DNA of 10,902 nucleotides from Methanobacteriota archaeon (GTDB lineage: Archaea; Thermoplasmatota; Thermoplasmata; Methanomassiliicoccales; Methanomethylophilaceae): the NCBI GenBank assembly GCA_029574055.1, contig JAKQBQ010000103.1, positions 1 through 10,902 on the forward strand, read 5' to 3'. Position numbers and translations under genes: made by a program. Of this stretch, positions 1-6,016 are shown in pieces (position 1 is the first letter of the stretch; the number at the start of each line of letters is the position of its first letter). The notes under the pieces are model-generated. The model worked only from the letters and a program-made list of their open reading frames with translations. It made no database searches and was not told the origin of the DNA.

Positions 1-1951
1 AGGGATCGAGGCGGAGGCCGTCATGGTCGGCCAGCCCAGCTACATGGAGGTGCCTGAGGTCATCGGCTTCAGGCTTACCGGGGAATTATCCCCGGGAGTG
101 AACGCCACCGATCTTGTCCTTACCGTCGTTCAGATGCTGAGGAAGAAGAAGGTCGTCGGAAAATTCGTAGAATTCTTCGGACCGGGCTATCGGAATCTGT
201 GCCTGGCGGACAGGTCGACCATTGCCAATATGGCCCCTGAGTACGGCGCGACCATGGGATACTGCCCGATAGATGAGAAGACCATCGAGTATCTTAGGCT
301 GACTGGCAGGGATCCCGATCACATCGATGCCGTTGAGGCATATGCGAAAGAACAGATGCTCTGGTACAGCGGAGAGCCGGAGTACACGGACACGCTGGAG
401 CTTGACCTGTCCACGGTAGTGCCATGCCTCGCGGGGCATAAGAGGCCGCAGGACCGCATCGATCTCAAGGACATGAAAAAAGAGTTCTCCGAGGTCTTGA
501 AAGAATTTGGCATCAAAGAGCAAAGGATCCCCTCCGGGAACGATATGGGCGACGGCTCCCTTGCCATCGCCTCCATAACATCCTGCACGAACACCGCTAA
601 CCCTTCCGTCATGATCGCGGCCGGGCTGGTGGCAAAGAAAGCGAACGAGCTTGGATTGAGACCGAAAAAATACGTCAAGACCTCCCTCGCCCCGGGTTCC
701 AAGGCGGTCACCGAGTACCTGAAGAACTCCGGGCTGCAGGAACATCTCGACGCGATGGGATTCCAATGCTGCGGATACGGGTGCATGACATGCATCGGGA
801 ACAGCGGACCGCTTTCGGATGAAGTATCCAAAGAGATAACATCGAAGGACCTGGCCGCCGCTGCCATAGCGTCAAGCAACAGGAATTTCGAAGGGAGGAT
901 ACACCCGCTGGTGAAAGCGAACTATCTTGCCTCGCCGCCGTTGGTGGTGGCCTTCGCCATCGCGGGGCGCGTGGATATCGATATGAGCAAAGAGCCTATC
1001 GCATCGGTGAATGGGAAGGACATATATCTGAACGACATATGGCCAACCGACGATGAGATCAATGACATAACAGAAAAATACGTCACGGAAAAGACGTTCT
1101 CTTCTCAGTACAAAGACATCTTCAAAGGAACGAAAAGATGGGAGGAGATCGACAGCGGGGATTCCCCTCTGTTCATGTGGGACGAGGATTCCACCTATAT
1201 CCGGAACCCGCCCTTCTTCGACGAACTGTTCGATGACCCAGACATAAAGAGCATAAAGGGGGCGAGGTGCCTCGCGATGCTCGGCGATTCCATCACTACC
1301 GATCACATCTCCCCTGCGGGATCCTTCGGCGAGAGATCCGATGCCGGAAGGTATCTGATATCGCTGGGCGTTAAAAAAGAGGATTTCAACTCATACGGAT
1401 CGAGAAGGGCGAACCACGAGATAATGGTCAGGGGGACGTTCGCCAACATTCGGTTGAAGAACATGCTTACGCCGGGAACGGAAGGAAGCTCTTCCAGGTA
1501 TTTCCCCGAGAAGAAGGACGATACGATCTATGAGGTGTCGAGGCTTTACTACGAGGACATGACCCCCCTGATCGTGTTGGCAGGGAAGGAATACGGGACC
1601 GGAAGCTCAAGGGACTGGGCGGCTAAAGGCCCCAACCTCCTGGGCATCAGGGCGGTGATAGCGGAATCCTTCGAAAGGATACACCGGTCGAACCTTGTCG
1701 GCATGGGCATAATCCCGCTTCAGTATCTGGATGGGCAGAATGCCGATACTCTGAAGATCAACGGCTCGGAGGTCTTCGACATCGACCTCGAAGACCTTGA
1801 GCCGAAGGGCACAGTGAGGGTCACGGCGTACAGGGACGGCAAGAAACTGGTGTTCGATACGATATGCAGAGCGGACGTTCCAATCGAGATCGAATACATA
1901 GCCAACGGCGGGATACTCCAGTATGTGCTGAGGAACATGATGTCTCAGTAA
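1..1951 (+). CDS. acnA: Aconitate hydratase A (aconitase), 3' part, truncated by the window start
   Basis: Aconitase isomerises citrate and isocitrate through cis-aconitate with a [4Fe-4S] cluster; in a methanogen its likely role is the oxidative branch from citrate to 2-oxoglutarate for glutamate synthesis. About 650 residues are visible, against roughly 890 for full AcnA/IRP-type enzymes, and the frame is open to the left edge with family sequence (GIEAEAVM, then GQPSYMEVPEVIGFRLTG), so only the N-terminal quarter is missing. The cluster ligands are visible: Cys of SCTNTANP (codon 584-586) and the CxxC of GYGCMTCIGNSGPL (codons 782-784 and 791-793), spaced 66 residues apart as in AcnA. The C-terminal swivel domain carries GDSITTDHISPAGS, SYGSRRANHE and KEYGTGSSRDWAAKGP. 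Unusual: two extra vicinal cysteines (767-772) sit just before the CxxC. It ends with TAA 35 nt before tRNA-Pro and has no visible partner gene here. Confidence 0.96.
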   Translation, partial: GIEAEAVMVGQPSYMEVPEVIGFRLTGELSPGVNATDLVLTVVQMLRKKKVVGKFVEFFGPGYRNLCLADRSTIANMAPEYGATMGYCPIDEKTIEYLRLTGRDPDHIDAVEAYAKEQMLWYSGEPEYTDTLELDLSTVVPCLAGHKRPQDRIDLKDMKKEFSEVLKEFGIKEQRIPSGNDMGDGSLAIASITSCTNTANPSVMIAAGLVAKKANELGLRPKKYVKTSLAPGSKAVTEYLKNSGLQEHLDAMGFQCCGYGCMTCIGNSGPLSDEVSKEITSKDLAAAAIASSNRNFEGRIHPLVKANYLASPPLVVAFAIAGRVDIDMSKEPIASVNGKDIYLNDIWPTDDEINDITEKYVTEKTFSSQYKDIFKGTKRWEEIDSGDSPLFMWDEDSTYIRNPPFFDELFDDPDIKSIKGARCLAMLGDSITTDHISPAGSFGERSDAGRYLISLGVKKEDFNSYGSRRANHEIMVRGTFANIRLKNMLTPGTEGSSSRYFPEKKDDTIYEVSRLYYEDMTPLIVLAGKEYGTGSSRDWAAKGPNLLGIRAVIAESFERIHRSNLVGMGIIPLQYLDGQNADTLKINGSEVFDIDLEDLEPKGTVRVTAYRDGKKLVFDTICRADVPIEIEYIANGGILQYVLRNMMSQ

Positions 1952-1953
1952 CA

Positions 1954-1960
1954 TTTAATA
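1954..1960 (+). promoter_or_regulatory. TATA-like box for tRNA-Pro
   Basis: An A/T box, TTTAATA, lies just after the acnA stop. Its centre is about 29 nt upstream of the mature tRNA 5' end, the distance expected for an archaeal TATA box driving a tRNA gene with a few-nt leader. Positional inference only. Confidence 0.5.
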
Positions 1961-1985
1961 GCAAGATGGAAATCATCCTGCGAAC

Positions 1986-2058
1986 GGGCCCGTGGGGTAG
2001 CTTGGTATCCTTGTAGCTTCGGGAGCTATTGACTCCGGTTCAAATCCGGGCGGGCCCA
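1986..2058 (+). tRNA. tRNA-Pro (anticodon CGG)
   Basis: A complete cloverleaf folds by eye. The acceptor stem GGGCCCG (1986-1992) pairs perfectly with CGGGCCC (2051-2057), with discriminator A2058. The D arm lies at 1995-2010. The anticodon stem GTAGC/GCTAT (2013-2017 / 2025-2029, closed by one G-U pair) holds the 7-nt loop TTCGGGA, giving anticodon CGG at 2020-2022, which reads CCG proline codons. The variable loop has 4 nt. The T arm is TCCGG/CCGGG (2034-2038 / 2046-2050) around TTCAAAT. There is no intron, and CCA is not encoded (CTC follows A2058), so CCA must be added enzymatically. A short T-rich stretch at 2078-2083 may end transcription. Confidence 0.95.
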
Positions 2059-2091
2059 CTCATGCCCATCGGCGTCGCTTTTCAATAGGGT

Positions 2092-2100
2092 CATATATAT
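2092..2100 (+). promoter_or_regulatory. TATA-like box upstream of the PhnB-like gene
   Basis: CATATATAT at 2092-2100 predicts transcription starting near 2120-2125, only about 10 nt before ATG 2133 and on top of an in-frame GTG at 2124. There is no Shine-Dalgarno motif, so the gene is probably read from a leaderless or very short-leader mRNA. Confidence 0.5.
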
Positions 2101-2132
2101 GCGCAATACGTTTTAGAATAAATGTGGATAAT

Positions 2133-2549
2133 ATGAAAACCAAAATCAATGCATATCTTTGCTTCAACGGTAACTGTAACGACGCACTGGCTTTTTATGA
2201 AAAAGCTTTTGATGCAAAGTCGACCAGTTTTCGTTATAAAGACGCTCCGCCCGGCGACGACCTATCCGCCGATAAGGCGCTGGAAAACTACATTATGCAC
2301 GGCGAGATCAAACTCGATGAGGACCAAGAGCTTTACTTCTGCGATGTTCCCCATTCCCCGCCTTTCAATGCCTCTATCTCTATAACATTGACGTTTGACA
2401 CCAAAGATAGGGCAAAGAAGGTGTTTGATGCCTTGTCCGTAGGCGGCATTATCACAATGCCGATCGACAAAGTGTTCTGGAGCGAATATTATGGTACGCT
2501 CATTGATAAATTCGGCATTAATTGGGGGATAACGGTATTCGAACACTAA
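2133..2549 (+). CDS. PhnB-like VOC / glyoxalase-fold protein
   Basis: A 138-residue protein matching the PhnB-like branch of the vicinal-oxygen-chelate superfamily (often annotated as 3-demethylubiquinone-9 3-methyltransferase-like). The N-terminus INAYLCFNGNCNDALAFYEKAF is the usual first beta-alpha unit, and the C-terminus FWSEYYGTLIDKFGINWGI is the usual family ending (WGxxxGxxxDKFGxxW). The length fits E. coli PhnB (about 147 aa). Family members are often of unknown substrate; no enzyme activity can be assigned here. ATG 2133 is preferred because homology begins right after it; GTG 2124 would add MDN and would be exactly leaderless. The gene is more AT-rich and uses more TTT and ATT codons than its neighbours, which suggests acquisition from bacteria. 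It stands alone between a tRNA and a transporter with its own promoter. Confidence 0.85.
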   Translation: MKTKINAYLCFNGNCNDALAFYEKAFDAKSTSFRYKDAPPGDDLSADKALENYIMHGEIKLDEDQELYFCDVPHSPPFNASISITLTFDTKDRAKKVFDALSVGGIITMPIDKVFWSEYYGTLIDKFGINWGITVFEH

Positions 2550-2560
2550 CGCCGTTATCC
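2527..2560 (+). repeat. 9-bp inverted repeat spanning the PhnB-like stop codon
   Basis: GGATAACGG (2527-2535) is repeated in reverse complement as CCGTTATCC (2552-2560), leaving a 16-nt loop that contains the TAA stop (2547-2549). It could fold at the 3' end of the mRNA and act as a processing or termination element. No T tract follows, so a terminator role is uncertain. Confidence 0.4.
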
Positions 2561-2680
2561 GTACGTTTGTGCTGCGGAGCGCGTTCCGACTTAGAAACCA
2601 CATAAATTAGACTTGTCTTTCAACATCACGTGAATAATCAGGCAGGTTTTTTATGGATTTTGAGGCTTTACTCAGAGAGT

Positions 2681-2689
2681 TAATATAAA
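2681..2689 (+). promoter_or_regulatory. TATA-like box upstream of the acetate transporter
   Basis: TAATATAAA lies 62-70 nt before the first ATG of the transporter gene, predicting a start near 2710 and a leader of about 40-50 nt. The leader contains the 6-bp hairpin listed separately. Confidence 0.5.
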
Positions 2690-2722
2690 CTTCCTCTGTC
2701 AATGCAGTACCGCATAGCATAC

Positions 2723-2740
2723 GCCGCCCAAAACGGCGGC
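2723..2740 (+). repeat. GC hairpin in the transporter 5' leader
   Basis: GCCGCC (2723-2728) and GGCGGC (2735-2740) form a perfect 6-bp stem with loop CAAAAC, ending 10 nt before ATG 2751. Because the transcript probably starts near 2710, the hairpin would be in the mRNA close to the ribosome binding region. Function unknown. Confidence 0.45.
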
Positions 2741-2750
2741 ATGTGTCAGG

Positions 2751-3368
2751 ATGTTTACCATGGAAGACATAAAAGAAGTCAAGATACACACGAAGGAATG
2801 GGCAAACCCGACCCCGGCAGGTCTTGTAGCACTTGCGGTGGCGTGTTTCTGTTTCTTCGCGTTGTTGAATGGGTACATAGAAAAGACAGCCTTGCCCATA
2901 ATGGCTTGCTGGCTTATCGGGGGGTTTGTGATACAGATCGCAGTGGGATTGCTCGACCTGAAAGCCGGGAGCAGCACGGGAGGGAACACGTTCCTGTTCT
3001 TCTGTGCGTTCTTCATGCTCGCAACGGGACTGGGGATGTTGTTCAAATATTTCTACGCGCCCGACATCGATGCCAGAGTGGACGGCTACGCATGGCTGGC
3101 TTTGTCCATGGTGGTCATGCTTTGGACGCCGGCGTTCTTCAAGCCGATGGGATTGCTGACGATCATAGTGCTTACGCTGGACATAGCGCTGCCGATCATT
3201 GCGCTCAACGACCTCGGGCTCCTGACCGGAGCTGTTCAGGATGTTCTCGTCGCTATCGCGGCATACGTCCTGCTGGGAGCGGGGATAATAGCCATATATC
3301 TAAGCTCTGCGTTGGTCGTGAATAAAGCCTTCGGCAGAGAAGTGTATCCGCTGTTCCAGAAGAAATAA
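2751..3368 (+). CDS. GPR1/FUN34/YaaH family acetate (acetate/succinate) transporter
   Basis: A 205-residue membrane protein, about the usual size for the AceTr family (E. coli SatP 188 aa). Near the N-terminus it has NPTPAGL (residues 19-25), a variant of the family signature NPAPLGL. Six hydrophobic segments follow, roughly at 22-42, 47-68, 80-98, 113-130, 134-151 and 162-187, with GGNTFLFFCAFF (77-88) where the family has its GDTF/GNTF motif and a FGREVYPL ending. The family moves acetate or succinate with protons. In a methanogen, uptake of acetate as carbon source for acetyl-CoA is the likely role; that is inference. Start: ATG 2751 is the longest; ATG 2760 has better spacing to the weak AGGATG site at 2748-2753 and loses only three residues. 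The gene is monocistronic, bounded by its own TATA-like box and a strong terminator. Confidence 0.85.
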   Translation: MFTMEDIKEVKIHTKEWANPTPAGLVALAVACFCFFALLNGYIEKTALPIMACWLIGGFVIQIAVGLLDLKAGSSTGGNTFLFFCAFFMLATGLGMLFKYFYAPDIDARVDGYAWLALSMVVMLWTPAFFKPMGLLTIIVLTLDIALPIIALNDLGLLTGAVQDVLVAIAAYVLLGAGIIAIYLSSALVVNKAFGREVYPLFQKK

Positions 3369-3376
3369 ACCATACA

Positions 3377-3402
3377 TCCGTCTGCCGCTCGCGGCAGACG
3401 GG
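3377..3402 (+). terminator. Strong hairpin terminator after the acetate transporter
   Basis: CCGTCTGCCG (3378-3387) pairs perfectly with CGGCAGACGG (3392-3401) around loop CTCG, and T3377-G3402 can add a wobble pair. It begins 8 nt after the TAA stop and is followed by the AT-rich stretch GATATTCATTTAT. It separates the transporter from the sulfur operon. Archaeal termination relies mainly on T tracts, so the hairpin may also stabilise the mRNA end. Confidence 0.7.
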
Positions 3403-3535
3403 ATATTCATTTATCGGTGGAAGATCAGTGACAAATGAGGCTTTTCTTACTCCCAAAAACACACGCTTTTCTCCCGGTGTATTCAGAGTGATTGAGAAAC
3501 TCTTAACACACAGAGAACAAAAAGATAAGAAAGAG

Positions 3536-3542
3536 TAATATT
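3536..3542 (+). promoter_or_regulatory. Probable TATA-like box of the DUF39 operon
   Basis: TAATATT, preceded by the purine-rich AAGAAAGAG (a plausible BRE), predicts transcription starting near 3564 and thus a leader of about 80 nt before ATG 3645. This is the best-placed A/T box between the previous terminator and the gene. Confidence 0.4.
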
Positions 3543-3579
3543 GCAAGATGTTGTACATTGGCTTCTAAAACGCCAAAAG

Positions 3580-3629
3580 GGGCTGTGAGGAGGTTCCGTG
3601 TCCGGCTCGGCTGCGGAAAAGGACGGCCC
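3580..3629 (+). promoter_or_regulatory. Folded 5' leader of the homocysteine operon
   Basis: Three nested stems can be drawn. P1 is GGGCTGT (3580-3586) with ACGGCCC (3623-3629), 7 bp including one G-U. P2 is TTCCG (3594-3598) with CGGAA (3614-3618). P3 is CCG (3602-3604) with CGG (3608-3610), loop GCT. The structure ends four nt before the GAAGGT ribosome binding site of DUF39. It also contains a GGAGG site (3589-3593) preceding a short GTG reading frame. I do not recognise it as a named riboswitch class; a cis-regulatory role is inference from position and pairing. Confidence 0.35.
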
Positions 3630-3633
3630 GTAG
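3598..3633 (+). other. Possible 11-codon leader peptide ORF
   Basis: GTG at 3598, preceded by GGAGG (3589-3593, spacer only 4 nt), opens a frame MSGSAAEKDGP that stops at TAG (3631-3633), within the folded leader of the DUF39 operon. If TAG were read as pyrrolysine the frame would continue to TGA 3646-3648, overlapping the DUF39 ATG by the same ATGA arrangement seen at the two later junctions. Short frames like this occur by chance, so this is a weak call. Confidence 0.2.
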
Positions 3634-3644
3634 AAGGTCATCAC

Positions 3645-4787
3645 ATGATAAGGACATACGATGAGATCAACGAGAGGATAAAACAGCGGAAGGCAGTTGT
3701 CTTGACCGCGGAGGAGGTCATAGACCTTGTTAAGAAAAAAGGCGCCGAGAAAGCCGCCGAAGAAGTGGATGTTGTCACTACCGGCACCTTCGGCGCCATG
3801 TGCTCTTCCGGCGCGTTCATCAATTTCGGGCACAGCGATCCCCCGCTGAGGATGACCAACATTACTTTGAACGGAGTGCAGGCGTACGGAGGGCTGGCTG
3901 CTGTGGACACATACATCGGCGCCACCCAGATGGCCGAAAGGAACGGGGGCGGATACGGGGGCGGGCATGTCATAGAAGACCTCGTGGCGGGAAAGAAGAT
4001 ACACCTGGTCGCATACGGCCCCGGTACCGACTGCTACACAAGAAAAAGCATCGAGACGCTGATCTCCCTCGATACCGTCAACGAGGCGTACATGTACAAT
4101 CCGCGCAATGCGTATCAGAATTATGCTGTTGCAACAAACTCATCGGAAAGGACGCTTCAGACCTATATGGGAAAACTGCTGCCCAACTACGGCAACGCAA
4201 CATACAGCTCCGCCGGCCAGCTGTCTCCTCTGCTTAACGACCCCCACCTAAATACCATAGGCGTAGGGACAAGGATATTCTTCGGCGGAGGGATCGGATA
4301 TGTATCATGGCAGGGAACACAGTTCAATACCCAGCCGGCAGAGGTCAACGGGGTGCCTATAGGCGGCTCCAGAACGCTGGCGCTCATAGGCAACCTGAGA
4401 GGAATGGACCGCGAGTACGTAAGAGGATTAGACATATTCGGATACGGGACATCCCTTGCCGTCGGGGTCGGTGTGCCGATCCCCATCCTGAGCGCCGACA
4501 TCATGAAAAGATGCGCCATATCCGACGAGGAGATCTTCTCTCAGGTCCTGGATTACGGCGTATCGTCGAGATCCAGGCCTGTCTTGGGAAGGGTGAGCTA
4601 CGCTGAATTGAGGTCTGGGAAGATAGAATGCGGCGGACGCACGATGAGGACCTCTCCGCTATCGTCATACAGATATGCGAAAAGGATCGCGGAGAAACTG
4701 AAGAATTGGATAGAGAACGACGAATTTGCACTTACGATTCCGTCGATGCCTCTTCCCGGTGAAGGATCTGTAAGGGGGCTGAGATGA
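3645..4787 (+). CDS. DUF39 homocysteine biosynthesis protein (CBS-less form)
   Basis: A 380-residue DUF39 (COG1900) protein. In Methanosarcina acetivorans the DUF39-CBS protein MA1821, with the NIL-ferredoxin MA1822, is needed to make homocysteine from aspartate semialdehyde and sulfide, without O-acyl-homoserine. Visible signatures: VVTTGTFGAMCSSGAF with Cys53, NFGHSDPPLRM (60-70), and AYGPGTDCYTRKS with Cys130. As I recall, MA1821 has essential cysteines at 54 and 131, the same positions within one residue and the same 77-residue spacing. The protein ends about 50 residues after MKRCAISDEEI, so the C-terminal CBS pair of MA1821 is absent. Start: ATG 3645 follows GAAGGT (3633-3638) with a 6-nt spacer; upstream in-frame TTG 3558 and GTG 3585 lack good sites and would add an arginine-rich tail that breaks the family numbering. 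The stop TGA overlaps the next ATG. Confidence 0.9.
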   Translation: MIRTYDEINERIKQRKAVVLTAEEVIDLVKKKGAEKAAEEVDVVTTGTFGAMCSSGAFINFGHSDPPLRMTNITLNGVQAYGGLAAVDTYIGATQMAERNGGGYGGGHVIEDLVAGKKIHLVAYGPGTDCYTRKSIETLISLDTVNEAYMYNPRNAYQNYAVATNSSERTLQTYMGKLLPNYGNATYSSAGQLSPLLNDPHLNTIGVGTRIFFGGGIGYVSWQGTQFNTQPAEVNGVPIGGSRTLALIGNLRGMDREYVRGLDIFGYGTSLAVGVGVPIPILSADIMKRCAISDEEIFSQVLDYGVSSRSRPVLGRVSYAELRSGKIECGGRTMRTSPLSSYRYAKRIAEKLKNWIENDEFALTIPSMPLPGEGSVRGLR

Positions 4788-5194
4788 TCGACAGAAAATA
4801 CAAGTTAAAGTTCACAGACAGCAATGTGCATGATTCCGTCTCGTACATCCTGGTGTCTAAGTTCAACATAAAGCCGAATGTGCACCAGGCAAGGATCGAC
4901 GGCAGCGGAGGGAGGATGATACTGTCCATGGTGGGAAGCGACAGCGCCGTCGATGCCGCGATAGAGTACCTGAGATCCATAGACATCTCCGTTGAGCTTA
5001 TGGAGAACTTCGTTAAGAGGGATGACAGGAGATGCATAGACTGCGGTTCCTGCATCTCCGTCTGCCCGACGTTCGCGTTCGAGTTGAACAAGAAGACGTG
5101 GGAGGTCATGCTGGATACCAACAAATGCATCTCATGCGGCTCCTGCCTGTCCGCCTGCCCTACGCATGCCATCACCTTAAAGATGAATCCATGA
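4784..5194 (+). CDS. NIL domain plus 2[4Fe-4S] ferredoxin, homocysteine biosynthesis partner
   Basis: A 136-residue protein with an N-terminal NIL domain (about 1-76), the ferredoxin-fold small-molecule-binding domain also found in methionine ABC transporters, joined to two [4Fe-4S] motifs: C84-IDC-GSC-ISVCP (Cys 84, 87, 90, 94) and C115-ISC-GSC-LSACP (Cys 115, 118, 121, 125). All eight ligands are intact. It corresponds to MA1822 of Methanosarcina, the electron-carrying partner of DUF39 in forming homocysteine; reduction of a persulfide or thioester intermediate is the proposed role. It is translationally coupled to the upstream gene (ATGA overlap, with GGGGG at 4774-4778 as ribosome binding site) and to the downstream gene by a second ATGA. 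Residues around 79-83 (RDDRR) form a basic hinge between the two domains. Confidence 0.92.
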   Translation: MIDRKYKLKFTDSNVHDSVSYILVSKFNIKPNVHQARIDGSGGRMILSMVGSDSAVDAAIEYLRSIDISVELMENFVKRDDRRCIDCGSCISVCPTFAFELNKKTWEVMLDTNKCISCGSCLSACPTHAITLKMNP

Positions 5195-5904
5195 TCAGGG
5201 AGCACTTTGAGATCGCGGAGACCGCGGTGACGGTCATTTCCGAACCGGAGTACATAAGGATCGCCAAAGATGCCGTATTCGAGGCCAGGTCGCAGGTGGA
5301 GAGGAAGATCGCGCTGGATCCTTATTTCAAGATAACATACGAACCGTATCCCGCATCGAAAGATGACGGGTACGTGGTGGAGAGGATGTGCAATGCGTCC
5401 CTGAAGGCATCCGTAGGCCCCATGGCGGCCGTTGCCGGGGCGATCGCGGAATACGCAGTAAAAAAGATGGCTGAGGCCGGGGCAAAGTATGCGGTGGTGG
5501 ACAACGGCGGGGATATCGCGTTGATAAGCGATCGCGAAGTGCTCATCGGAATGTATGCGGACATCAACAATCAAAGATTATCATTGAAGATGCCGCCGGC
5601 CGATAGGATCATCGGAATATGTTCATCATCAGCATCTGTCGGCCCTTCCGTGTCCTTCGGCAGAAGCGATATCTCCACCGTCATCTCCCGCGATGTGTCT
5701 CTGGCGGACGCATGCGCCACCGCGCTGGGGAATATGATAAAAGACAATGAAAACATGGCCGAACATCTGGAAAAGATATGCGGAATAGATGGTGTGGAAG
5801 GATGTCTGGCATATTGCGGCGGATCGCTGGGGATGTGCGGAAATGTACCTGAGATCGTTGGGTCTCGACCGAAGGATGAGATCATAACGAGAATAATGTT
5901 TTGA
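5191..5904 (+). CDS. UPF0280 (COG2122) family protein, sulfur assimilation
   Basis: A 237-residue member of UPF0280, an ApbE-like fold family widespread in methanogens. Visible family blocks: SVGPMAAVAGAIAEYA (74-89), VVDNGGDIAL (102-111), SSASVGPSVSFGRSD (146-160) and ADACATALGN (172-181). The length is usual for the family (about 240). In Methanosarcina the COG2122 protein MA1715 was implicated with DUF39 and NIL-ferredoxin in moving sulfur into cysteine and homocysteine through persulfides; the biochemical step is not settled. Six cysteines (144, 174, 197, 205, 209, 216) could carry persulfide, several clustered near the C-terminus. The ATG overlaps the previous TGA and there is no clear ribosome binding site, so translation probably depends on coupling. 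A longer frame exists upstream of 5191 but only overlaps the ferredoxin domain out of frame. Confidence 0.9.
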   Translation: MIREHFEIAETAVTVISEPEYIRIAKDAVFEARSQVERKIALDPYFKITYEPYPASKDDGYVVERMCNASLKASVGPMAAVAGAIAEYAVKKMAEAGAKYAVVDNGGDIALISDREVLIGMYADINNQRLSLKMPPADRIIGICSSSASVGPSVSFGRSDISTVISRDVSLADACATALGNMIKDNENMAEHLEKICGIDGVEGCLAYCGGSLGMCGNVPEIVGSRPKDEIITRIMF

Positions 5905-5925
5905 GCGTATCTTTCGAACAAAATG

Positions 5926-5950
5926 AAACAGTCACAATTTGTGACCGTTT
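5926..5950. repeat. 25-bp near-perfect palindrome after the sulfur operon
   Basis: AAAC-A-GTCACAA-T-TTGTGAC-C-GTTT is symmetric around position 5938 with one mismatched pair (5930/5946). It lies 21 nt after the UPF0280 stop and 67 nt before the Sel1 ATG. It could be the 3' hairpin of the sulfur operon or a binding site for a dimeric regulator of the Sel1 gene; the sequence alone does not decide. Confidence 0.5.
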
Positions 5951-5983
5951 GAAAGTTTCCTTCCGCAGACGAGACTTCCAACA

Positions 5984-5992
5984 ATTAAAAAT
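5984..5992 (+). promoter_or_regulatory. TATA-like box upstream of the Sel1 gene
   Basis: TTAAAAATA would place the transcript start near 6010-6015, making the gene nearly leaderless. This conflicts with the strong ribosome binding site at 6002-6008, which would then not be transcribed; either the box is not used or the motif at 6002 is incidental. Confidence 0.3.
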
Positions 5993-5993
5993 A

Positions 5994-6008
5994 CCCCGCA
6001 AGGGGGTG
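5994..6008 (+). promoter_or_regulatory. Ribosome binding site of the Sel1 gene inside a GCAA hairpin
   Basis: GGGGGTG (6002-6008) sits 8 nt before ATG 6017 and is a strong purine-rich site. CCCC (5994-5997) can pair with GGGG (6002-6005) across the loop GCAA (5998-6001), a GNRA tetraloop, masking most of the site. This would matter only if transcription begins upstream of about 5994. Confidence 0.4.
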
Positions 6009-6016
6009 TTCCATCC

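Noticed and set aside
86..766. 226-aa minus-strand frame inside acnA
   Set aside because: Antisense shadow of a strongly conserved aconitase sequence.
2702..3325. 207-aa plus-strand frame overlapping the acetate transporter
   Set aside because: It is a frame shadow: arginine- and histidine-rich, no family resemblance, while the overlapping frame has clear membrane helices and the NPTPAGL motif.
3558..3644. N-terminal extension of DUF39 from TTG 3558
   Set aside because: No ribosome binding site, the added segment is arginine-rich and unlike the family, and ATG 3645 gives conserved cysteine positions 53 and 130.
5032..5190. N-terminal extension of UPF0280 into the ferredoxin gene
   Set aside because: It reads the ferredoxin cysteine region out of frame, and the ATG at 5191 forms the expected ATGA overlap.
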